Source: an uncultured beta proteobacterium
GTDB lineage: Bacteria > Pseudomonadota > Gammaproteobacteria > Burkholderiales > Burkholderiaceae_C
Assembly (NCBI GenBank): GCA_903958915.1
Contig: CAJBVC010000453.1
Span: 1 to 5,180, forward strand
Reading direction: 5' to 3'
Length of the DNA stretch: 5,180 nt
The notes below the pieces were generated by a model. The model had not been told where the DNA came from, did no database searches, and worked only from the letters and a program-made list of their open reading frames with translations. The position numbers and the translations under genes were made by a program. Below, in pieces: positions 1 through 5,180 of this stretch (position 1 is its first letter; each line of letters begins with the position of its first letter).

Positions 1-186
1 ATTCCTGTCACCCGAATACTGGGTGAGTTGGCCCAGCTTTTCTTCCAGGGTCATTGTCTGGAGCAGGGCTTGCACTTTGTCTTGAACCATATCGCGAACT
101 TCAGCCTGGGCGGGAAGGGACAGCATGGCCAGCGGCAGGCATAACGCCGCCATGCAGGAATAACGGGAGTGCATTGTTTTCTTCAT
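1..186 (-). CDS. GH3 beta-glucosidase-like exported protein, N-terminal part only
   Basis: This is the first 62 codons of a gene that runs off the left edge of the window. Residues 1-28 form a Sec signal peptide: KK near the start, a hydrophobic core around residues 12-25, and an AQA cleavage site ending at residue 28. The mature part carries ALLQTMTLEEKLGQLTQYSG (residues 40-59), the conserved opening of glycoside hydrolase family 3 enzymes of the BglX type, which remove terminal beta-linked glucose from oligosaccharides. The catalytic residues lie outside the window. The ATG overlaps the TGA of the ATPase gene as ATGA, and a purine-rich stretch (GGAAAGAG) lies upstream, so translational coupling is likely. 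Together with the sugar importer it suggests periplasmic hydrolysis of cello-oligosaccharides or other beta-glucosides. GH3 also includes beta-xylosidases and N-acetylglucosaminidases, so the substrate is inferred. Confidence 0.85.
   Translation of the reverse strand, partial: MKKTMHSRYSCMAALCLPLAMLSLPAQAEVRDMVQDKVQALLQTMTLEEKLGQLTQYSGDRN
183..186 (-). other. ATGA stop/start overlap coupling ATPase and GH3 genes
   Basis: The minus strand reads ATGA: the ATG (186-184) starts the GH3 gene and the TGA (185-183) ends the ATPase gene. Four-base overlaps of this kind are a common sign of translational coupling by reinitiation. It is direct sequence evidence that the glycosidase belongs to the transporter operon. 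Confidence 0.85.
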
Positions 187-1253
187 GAAATTCTCTTTCC
201 CGAGGGGGTATCAAACCAAACGGTGTGGGCAGCATCGACGGCAAGTCCGACGGTGTCGCCCACACGCACCGATGTGCCTGGCTGTGTGCGCACCGTGACG
301 CAAGCGGCCGCGGTCTGAACGCGCACAAAGGTATCGGCACCGGTAGGCTCCACCAGCGTCACCTGGCCGCGCCAGGCCGACTGCGCCGCCAGATGCAGAT
401 GCTCGGGGCGCACGCCCAAGGTCAACGGCGTCGCGGCCGGGCAAGCCAACGGCAGACTCCCACCTTCAAAGGAAAAAGAGGCTGCATCGCCCGTAGCATG
501 AGCGTGACCAGCTATGAAATTCATAGTGGGTGAGCCGATGAATCCGGCGACAAAAAGATTGGCGGGTTGCGAATAAATCGCCTCGGGTGTTCCGATTTGC
601 TGCAGCACACCGTCTTTCATTACCGCGATGCGGCTGCCCAGGGTCATGGCCTCGATCTGGTCGTGCGTGACGTAGACGCTGGTGATACCGCTGACCTGGT
701 GCAGGCGCTTGATCTCGGCGCGCATTTCCACTCGCAGCTTGGCATCGAGATTGGACAACGGTTCATCGAAAAGAAAAAGCTGCGGGTCGCGTGCCAACGC
801 CCGTCCCATGGCCACGCGCTGGCGCTGGCCACCCGAGAGTTGCGACGGCTTGCGCTCCAGCAGGTGCTCAATCTGCAGCATGGCGGCCACCTTGGCGACG
901 CGCTGCACTCGCTGCGCTTTGGGTACCTTGCGCATTTCCAGCGCGAAACCCATGTTTTCTGCCACGCTCATGGTGGGGTAGAGGGCGTAGCTCTGGAACA
1001 CCATGGCAATGTCGCGCTGGGCTGGCGCCACGCCGATCACGTCCTTGCCAGCAATGCGCACCTGGCCTTCCGTGGGATCTTCCAGACCCGCAATGATGTT
1101 GAGCAAGGTCGATTTTCCGCAGCCCGAGGGACCCACCAGAATCAGGAACTCTCCGGGAGCGACGTCGATATCGATGCGTTGCAGCACTTCGACCGCGTGC
1201 GCACCCTTGCCAAAAACCTTGCGGATGCCTGCAATGCTGAGAGATGCTGCCAT
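183..1253 (-). CDS. gtsD: Sugar ABC transporter ATP-binding protein, MalK/UgpC/GtsD family
   Basis: This is the cytoplasmic ATPase that powers the adjoining permeases, 356 aa, the usual length for MalK-type subunits. The nucleotide-binding domain is complete: Walker A GPSGCGKST (41-49), Q-loop Gln87, signature LSGGQ (139-143), Walker B LFLFDEP (159-165) with catalytic Glu164, D-loop SNLD (167-170) and switch His197 in VTHDQ. The C-terminal TOBE/MalK regulatory region follows, with the family motif GVRPEHL (280-286). The ATG is 9 nt after the second permease stop; an AAAGGA sits 12 nt upstream, at the end of the permease gene. Its own TGA overlaps the start of the GH3 gene. Automatic pipelines may label it UgpC or MalK because these ATPases are very alike and sometimes serve several importers. 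The gtsD symbol rests on its position next to a GtsA-like binding protein. Confidence 0.95.
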   Translation of the reverse strand: MAASLSIAGIRKVFGKGAHAVEVLQRIDIDVAPGEFLILVGPSGCGKSTLLNIIAGLEDPTEGQVRIAGKDVIGVAPAQRDIAMVFQSYALYPTMSVAENMGFALEMRKVPKAQRVQRVAKVAAMLQIEHLLERKPSQLSGGQRQRVAMGRALARDPQLFLFDEPLSNLDAKLRVEMRAEIKRLHQVSGITSVYVTHDQIEAMTLGSRIAVMKDGVLQQIGTPEAIYSQPANLFVAGFIGSPTMNFIAGHAHATGDAASFSFEGGSLPLACPAATPLTLGVRPEHLHLAAQSAWRGQVTLVEPTGADTFVRVQTAAACVTVRTQPGTSVRVGDTVGLAVDAAHTVWFDTPSGKRIS

Positions 1254-1262
1254 CGGGTGTGC

Positions 1263-2117
1263 CTATCCTTTCACCGCGCCGGCAGTGAGACCTTTGACAA
1301 AGTACTGTCCGGCCAGCACGTACACCAGCATGGTGGGCAGCGCAGCAATCACCGCCGCTGCCATGTCCACGTTGTAGCTTTTGACGCTGCTGGAGGTATT
1401 GGCCATGTTGTTGAGTCCCACGGTCACGGGCTTGCTGTCGGCACCGCTGAAGGAAACGCCAAACAGGAAATCGTTCCAGATGTTGGTGAACTGCCAGATC
1501 AGCGTGACCATCAGGATCGGTGTCGACAGTGGCAATACGATGCGCCAGAAAATGCGCCAGAAGCCCGCCCCATCCAGCCGCGCGGCACTGATGAGCTCTT
1601 TGGGGATGGCGGTGTAGTAATTGCGAAAGAACAGCGTCGTTCCGGCCACTCCCGCCAGGCAGTGCACGATGATCAGTCCGGCAATGGAGCTCGACAATCC
1701 GAGCGCACCCAATACCTGGCTCATGGGCAGCAGTACCACCTGAAAGGGCATGAAGACGCCAAACAGCAGCAAGCCAAACAGCAGTTCACTGCCGCGAAAC
1801 TTCCAATGGCTCAGCACATAGCCGTTGACTGCGCCCCAAGCCGTGGAGAGCAGCACCGCAGGCACTGCCATCCGCACGGAATTCCAGAAATAGGGTTGCA
1901 GACCCCGGCAATCCACGCCCGTGCAGGCGCTCGACCAGGCCATGCTCCAGGCATCCAGGCTCAAGGAGGCTGGCAAGCTCAACAGGTTGCCCTGGCGAAT
2001 CTGTTCGGCATCCTTCAACGAGGTTGCCAGCATCACGTACAGCGGCGCAACAAAGAACAGGGCTGCCAACAGAAGCACCAGGTACAGCAGGCCCCGCGAT
2101 AACTGCTTAGCGATCAT
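1263..2117 (-). CDS. gtsC: Sugar ABC transporter permease, MalG/GtsC family
   Basis: This is the second inner-membrane permease subunit of a carbohydrate importer (CUT1 type), 284 aa. Six hydrophobic segments can be placed at about 9-29, 80-103, 110-133, 143-163, 197-217 and 254-273. The EAA loop that docks on the ATPase is clear at 174-200 (ELISAARLDGAG, then IVLPLSTP). The C-terminus QYFVKGLTAGAVKG is typical of MalG-like permeases. The start chosen is the ATG at 2117, which gives an 11-nt overlap with the preceding permease (ATGATCGCTAA) and leads straight into the first membrane segment. An upstream in-frame ATG at 2168 would add 17 Pro/Cys-rich residues encoded inside the neighbour, so it was rejected. 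No strong ribosome binding site precedes the ATG, which fits coupling to the upstream gene. The loop after segment 1 contains Cys65 and Cys70, which I recall also from Pseudomonas GtsC. Confidence 0.93.
   Translation of the reverse strand: MIAKQLSRGLLYLVLLLAALFFVAPLYVMLATSLKDAEQIRQGNLLSLPASLSLDAWSMAWSSACTGVDCRGLQPYFWNSVRMAVPAVLLSTAWGAVNGYVLSHWKFRGSELLFGLLLFGVFMPFQVVLLPMSQVLGALGLSSSIAGLIIVHCLAGVAGTTLFFRNYYTAIPKELISAARLDGAGFWRIFWRIVLPLSTPILMVTLIWQFTNIWNDFLFGVSFSGADSKPVTVGLNNMANTSSSVKSYNVDMAAAVIAALPTMLVYVLAGQYFVKGLTAGAVKG
1266..1271 (-). promoter_or_regulatory. Probable ribosome binding site of the ATPase gene
   Basis: AAAGGA on the minus strand lies within the last codons of the second permease (GTG AAA GGA TAG), 12 nt before the ATPase ATG at 1253. 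The spacing is longer than ideal, so part of the initiation may come from ribosomes ending at the permease stop. Confidence 0.45.
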
Positions 2118-2991
2118 GGGGGCGGGTCCGCAGTTCGCTGTACAGGTAGGGCACCACAATGGCGGCAACCGTGGCCAGCATCATGGTGGCACTGGCCGCG
2201 CCCAGACCAATCTGGCCCCGCGTGAAACTCATGACGAACATGAACGTCGCCGGCACATCGGTGGCGTAACCCGGACCACCCGCGGTCAGTGCCATCACCA
2301 GATCGAAACTCTTGATCGACAGGTGTGCCAGCACCAGCACCGTGGAGAACACCACCGGCCGCAGCATGGGCAGGATGATGCGGCGGTAGATCTGGGGCAG
2401 GGTGGCTCCATCGATTTGCGCCGCGCGGATGATGCTGTCGTCGATGCCTCGCAAGCCGGCAAGAAACAGTGCCATGGCAAAACCAGCGGATTGCCAGATG
2501 CCTGCAATCACCACACAGTAAATCGCCATATCGGACTGCACCAGCCAGTCGAACGCAAAGGACTCCCAGCCCAGATCGTGGAACAGCTTTTCCAATCCCA
2601 GCCCGGGGTTGAGAATCCATTTCCACGCCGTGCCCGTGACGATGAACGACAGCGCCATGGGGTACAGGTAAATAGTGCGCAGTGCGCCTTCGCCGCGCAC
2701 CTTTTGATCCAGGAAGATCGCCAACAGCAGCCCCAATGCCATCGATCCGCCGACATACAAAACGCTGAAAATGCCGAGGTTTTTCAACGCCAGCCACCAG
2801 CGCTCCATCTCAAAAAGGCGCTCGTACTGCGCTAGCCCGACAAACTGTTCATAGTTGGGCAACATGCGTGATCCAGTGACCGATAGCACACCATTCCACA
2901 GCATCAGGCCGTAGATGAACGCGAACCCCAGCACAAACGCGGGGGCTACCACGAGCTTGGGTAACGCTGCTTCCAGAGACCGCACGGTCAA
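2107..2991 (-). CDS. gtsB: Sugar ABC transporter permease, MalF-like/GtsB family
   Basis: This is the first inner-membrane permease subunit, 294 aa, the usual size for short MalF-like (UgpA/GtsB) subunits. Six hydrophobic segments lie at about 13-33, 73-95, 106-126, 157-180, 211-233 and 263-283. The EAA loop is at 188-211 (IIRAAQIDGAT, then RRIILPMLRP), followed by the conserved LTAGGPGYAT (235-244). No ATG is available near the N-terminus: the frame is open from a TAG at 3016-3018, which is the binding protein's own stop. The TTG at 2991 is used here; GTG at 2985 and CTG at 3012 are alternatives, and none has a clear Shine-Dalgarno. The family assignment is firm but the exact start is not. 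The gene begins 24 nt after the binding-protein gene and overlaps the next permease by 11 nt. Confidence 0.93.
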   Translation of the reverse strand: MTVRSLEAALPKLVVAPAFVLGFAFIYGLMLWNGVLSVTGSRMLPNYEQFVGLAQYERLFEMERWWLALKNLGIFSVLYVGGSMALGLLLAIFLDQKVRGEGALRTIYLYPMALSFIVTGTAWKWILNPGLGLEKLFHDLGWESFAFDWLVQSDMAIYCVVIAGIWQSAGFAMALFLAGLRGIDDSIIRAAQIDGATLPQIYRRIILPMLRPVVFSTVLVLAHLSIKSFDLVMALTAGGPGYATDVPATFMFVMSFTRGQIGLGAASATMMLATVAAIVVPYLYSELRTRPHDR

Positions 2992-3015
2992 TGCCGATGA
3001 GGGACTGCGCAGCGG

Positions 3016-4275
3016 CTAGCGCGTTGCGGCGGCCTTGGCGAGATTGCGCATGCCATCGGCAATCGAAATCTTCTCGTCGTTCCAGAACTGACTCACCACA
3101 TCCTTGAGTGCACCTTCAGCGGCCGGGCTGACGGCCATGCTGTGTGCGACCGATGGAACCAGTGATCCGGCTTTGGCGGACTCAACGAAGTCCTTGCTGG
3201 AGAGTTTGGCGCAATCGTCAAACTTGGCCATGTTCATGTTCAAACGCGCCGGGATCGATCCCTTGTTCAGGTTGAACAGTTCCTGAAATTCCGCACCCAT
3301 GATGGCTGCAGCGAGATCGGCTTGCCCTTTCTGCGCAGCGCCATCCTTGAGTTTGAACATGGCGAACGAATCCATGTTGAAGGTGTAGGCATTGGCGCTT
3401 CCCGGGCTTGCGGCGCAGAGAAAGTCCTTGCCCGGGGCCTTGCCTGCTGCCAGAAACTCACCTTTGGCCCAATCGCCCATGAACTGGAAGGCCGCCTTTT
3501 CCTGCATCACCATGGCCGTTGCGAGATTCCAGTCGCGCCCTGCCGCGGCAGGGTCGGTATAGGACTTCACCTTGCGCAGCGTCTCCAGAGATTTCTTCAT
3601 GGTGTCGCTGTTGAGGGACTTCGGATCGAGTTTGACCAGCGCATCGTTGTAAAACTTGGCACCACCGACGCCGAGCACGACCGATTCGAATGTGGTGAAA
3701 TCCTGCCAGTTTTGCCCACCATGCGCCACGGCGATCAGGCCCAGTTTTTTGACGCTGTCGGCCGCGGCAAAAAACTCGTCCCACGTCTTGGGCATTGCTT
3801 TCACGCCCGCTTTCTTGAGCACGGCGGCGTTGGCCCACATCCAGTTGACACGGTGCACGTTGACCGGGGCGGCGACATAACTGCCTTTGTACTTCATGAC
3901 GTCGGCGACCACCTTGGGCAGCAGGCTGTCCCAGTTTTCCGCCTTCCCCACAGCGTCCAGATTCGCCAGCACGCCTTCAGCGGCCCACTCCTGGATGGCG
4001 GGTCCTTTCACCTGCGCTGCGGCAGGCGCATTGCCGGCTACCACCCGGCTCTTGAGGGCGGTGGCGGCGTTGTCACCGCCGCCACCAGCCACCGCAAAGT
4101 CCTTCCAGACATGCCCCTTGGCTTGCATGATCTTCTTGAGTTCCGCCACCGATTTGGCTTCCCCTCCCGACGTCCAGTAATGCAGCACTTCCACGTCTGC
4201 AGCCAGGGTGTGCAGCGAGCAGCTCGCAATACCAAGCGCCAAAGCCAGCGTGGTCGGGGAACAGGGCAGTTTCAT
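3016..4275 (-). CDS. gtsA: Periplasmic sugar-binding protein of ABC importer, GtsA (glucose/mannose) type
   Basis: This solute-binding protein delivers sugar to the two permeases encoded downstream; 419 aa. An export signal spans about residues 1-26, with likely cleavage at LAA before DVEV. The mature protein matches what I remember of Pseudomonas GtsA along its length: LHYWTSGGEA (31-40), VAGGGGDNA (62-70), QVKGPAIQEW (88-97), VNVHRVNW (138-145), AHGGQNWQD (184-192), MGDWAKGEF (266-274) and NKGSIPAR (337-344). Cys287 and Cys355 are the only cysteines of the mature protein and could form a disulfide. The ATG at 4275 was chosen for its GAGG box 7 nt upstream and the signal peptide; the frame stays open to an ATG at 4461, but that extension lies inside the upstream gene and looks non-coding. 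Glucose or mannose is the expected ligand by family; a beta-glucoside is possible given the GH3 gene. Confidence 0.93.
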   Translation of the reverse strand: MKLPCSPTTLALALGIASCSLHTLAADVEVLHYWTSGGEAKSVAELKKIMQAKGHVWKDFAVAGGGGDNAATALKSRVVAGNAPAAAQVKGPAIQEWAAEGVLANLDAVGKAENWDSLLPKVVADVMKYKGSYVAAPVNVHRVNWMWANAAVLKKAGVKAMPKTWDEFFAAADSVKKLGLIAVAHGGQNWQDFTTFESVVLGVGGAKFYNDALVKLDPKSLNSDTMKKSLETLRKVKSYTDPAAAGRDWNLATAMVMQEKAAFQFMGDWAKGEFLAAGKAPGKDFLCAASPGSANAYTFNMDSFAMFKLKDGAAQKGQADLAAAIMGAEFQELFNLNKGSIPARLNMNMAKFDDCAKLSSKDFVESAKAGSLVPSVAHSMAVSPAAEGALKDVVSQFWNDEKISIADGMRNLAKAAATR

Positions 4276-4282
4276 ATCAATA

Positions 4283-4286
4283 CCTC
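4283..4286 (-). promoter_or_regulatory. Ribosome binding site of the sugar-binding protein gene
   Basis: GAGG on the minus strand lies 7 nt before the ATG at 4275, in the 31-nt gap after the EEP gene. It decides the start in favour of 4275 over the upstream in-frame ATG at 4461. It is the clearest Shine-Dalgarno in the window, which fits the need for the binding protein to be made in excess over the permeases. Confidence 0.7.
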
Positions 4287-4306
4287 GTGAAGAAAGGGTG
4301 TGGTTG

Positions 4307-5170
4307 TTAAAAGCGGAGGGTGGAGACGACCGGAAAATGGTCCGAGGGGTAGTGACCCTGGTACAGGTCACCGATGACCGCATGCGAACGACTGCGCAGG
4401 CCACGGCTGATGAAGACAAAGTCAATCTTGTTTCCGGGCTCGATGTCCTTGCCAAAACCATTGAAGGTCATGGTGGGCCCGGTCGAAGGTGTTGCTGAAG
4501 TGGTTGCCGCGTCCTGCAGCACCCGCGCCAGCGCCGCGTAGGCTGGGTGATCAGAACGCAGATTCAGATCGCCTGTCAGAAGAACCGCCTCTTTCCCGGC
4601 CAATTCCTGTGCAGTGCGGGCAATCAAATGCGCACTTTCCAGCCGGGCCAACGCACCCATGTGGTCAAAGTGGGTGTTGATGAAGTGAAGGCGACGCCCC
4701 CCGGATTTGCTGCGCAGCGCAACATGGGTCAGCGTGCGGTTGAACATGGCATCCCAGCCGCGTGAGGCGATGTCGGGTGTGGATGACAACCACAGGGTGC
4801 GACGCGACTCGATCTCGAAGGCACTGCGACGCACCAGCACCGCATTCATTTCTCCACGCTGGTCCCCTGCATCACGACCGAGCCCATACCAGTCGAAATC
4901 GCGCAGCAACTCGACCAAATCAGTGACTTGAAACAGCTCGGCTTCCTGCAGTCCGACCAGATCGGCGCCAGACTTGCGGATCACGTCTGCCACCAGGGTC
5001 TTGCGCCGGCTCCAGTGGTTCACATCCGTGACGGCTTCGCACGACCCGCAGCGGATGTTGTAGCTCATCACCACCAACGATTGCGCGGACCCCACCGTGC
5101 CCGATGGCTGGGCGCAACCTGCTATCAAAGCTATAGCTAGTATCCGCATCCAGCGTAGAAGGTGCTGCAT
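4307..5170 (-). CDS. Endonuclease/exonuclease/phosphatase (EEP) superfamily lipoprotein
   Basis: This is a predicted exported lipoprotein with a DNase I-like fold, 287 aa. The N-terminus holds a short positively charged region (RWMR), a hydrophobic stretch and the lipobox LIAGC with Cys19; Ala at +2 predicts outer-membrane sorting. The metal-dependent phosphoesterase motifs are all present: SYNIR (36-40), GLQE with Glu76, NTHFDH (165-170), GDLN (200-203), KIDFVF (248-253) and SDHFPV (276-281). The superfamily hydrolyses phosphodiester or phosphomonoester bonds in nucleic acids, lipids, sugar or inositol phosphates; the substrate here cannot be read from sequence. The gene ends 31 nt before the sugar-binding protein gene, so it is probably co-transcribed. 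The ATG at 5170 is tentative: the frame stays open to the window edge, no Shine-Dalgarno is seen in the 10 bases before it, and Met8 (5149) would give a more compact lipoprotein signal. Cys41 and Cys44 could form a disulfide. Confidence 0.88.
   Translation of the reverse strand: MQHLLRWMRILAIALIAGCAQPSGTVGSAQSLVVMSYNIRCGSCEAVTDVNHWSRRKTLVADVIRKSGADLVGLQEAELFQVTDLVELLRDFDWYGLGRDAGDQRGEMNAVLVRRSAFEIESRRTLWLSSTPDIASRGWDAMFNRTLTHVALRSKSGGRRLHFINTHFDHMGALARLESAHLIARTAQELAGKEAVLLTGDLNLRSDHPAYAALARVLQDAATTSATPSTGPTMTFNGFGKDIEPGNKIDFVFISRGLRSRSHAVIGDLYQGHYPSDHFPVVSTLRF
5121..5140. repeat. CTATCAAA...ATAG-type short element inside the EEP signal peptide
   Basis: The + strand reads gctatcaaagctatagctag. 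GCTAT (5121-5125) and ATAGC (5133-5137) can pair as a 5-bp stem with a 7-nt loop, and GCTATAGC (5130-5137) is itself a palindrome. It is AT-rich in a GC-rich region. From memory, similar CTATCAAAA...ATAGCTG sequences are scattered in Comamonadaceae genomes, usually between genes. Here, read on the minus strand, it encodes residues 11-17 of the EEP protein, up to the lipobox. Only one copy is in the window, so its repeat status is not shown by this sequence. Confidence 0.4.
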
Positions 5171-5180
5171 GGAACTACGG

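Noticed and set aside
1905..1925. Cys65/Cys70 loop of the second permease as a novel insertion
   Set aside because: I recall a similar ACTG...C segment in Pseudomonas GtsC-like permeases, so it is probably a family trait.
567..2102. Long open frame of 511 codons on the plus strand
   Set aside because: It lies antisense to the ATPase and second permease, both with full family motifs. Its product is rich in His, Gln and Arg with no domain or membrane segment, as expected from the complement of GC-rich coding DNA.
2118..2168. 17-residue extension of the second permease
   Set aside because: It is encoded within the first permease gene, is Pro/Cys-rich, and precedes the natural start with its 11-nt overlap.
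1921..2835. Plus-strand open frame of 304 codons
   Set aside because: It is antisense to the two permeases and gives a His/Gln/Arg-rich product typical of a mirror frame.
3003..3022. Palindromes CTGCGCAG and GCTAGC as a terminator or operator
   Set aside because: They are short, do not combine into a longer stem, and no T-run follows; the operon clearly continues.
3322..4290. Plus-strand open frame of 322 codons
   Set aside because: It is antisense to the sugar-binding protein gene, which has clear family motifs. The product shows no recognisable domain and no ribosome binding site was evident.
4276..4461. 62-residue N-terminal extension of the sugar-binding protein
   Set aside because: It overlaps the 3' end of the EEP gene in another frame, lacks a signal peptide at its start, and would bury the good signal peptide and GAGG box that support the start at 4275.
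1..5180. CRISPR array, tRNA or rRNA genes, insertion sequences, phage genes
   Set aside because: No regularly spaced repeats, RNA gene signatures, transposase motifs or terminal inverted repeats were seen; the window is filled end to end by six ordinary genes.

Overview
The window looks like part of a Gram-negative proteobacterial genome, most likely Burkholderiales and perhaps Comamonadaceae. The grounds are a GC-rich composition with strong G/C third positions, Sec signal peptides, a bacterial lipobox, and a CTATCAAA...ATAG element at 5121-5140 of a type I remember as common in Comamonadaceae. The family assignment is from memory and was not searched.

Every supported gene is on the minus strand and reads right to left as one tightly packed run. 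In transcription order these are: an endonuclease/exonuclease/phosphatase (EEP) superfamily lipoprotein (5170-4307); a periplasmic sugar-binding protein of the GtsA glucose/mannose type (4275-3016); two ABC permeases of the GtsB and GtsC type (2991-2107 and 2117-1263); a MalK/UgpC/GtsD-type ATPase (1253-183); and the first 62 codons of an exported GH3 beta-glucosidase-like protein (186 down to base 1, cut by the window edge). Spacings in that order are +31, +24, -11, +9 and -4 nt, which is strong evidence for one operon with translational coupling. No stretch over 300 bases lacks a gene. The operon promoter is not in the window, and no terminator or RNA gene was seen.

Inferred function: an exported GH3 enzyme trims glucose or short beta-glucosides in the periplasm, the binding protein captures the released sugar, and the two permeases plus ATPase import it. 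The EEP lipoprotein, predicted to be outer-membrane anchored, is the odd member: its catalytic motifs are intact, but its role in a sugar uptake operon is unknown. The points most worth checking are a repeat-like, rare-codon-rich sequence that encodes the EEP lipobox, a Tyr in an aromatic position of the binding protein, the non-ATG start of the first permease, and the GH3 start that overlaps the ATPase stop as ATGA.
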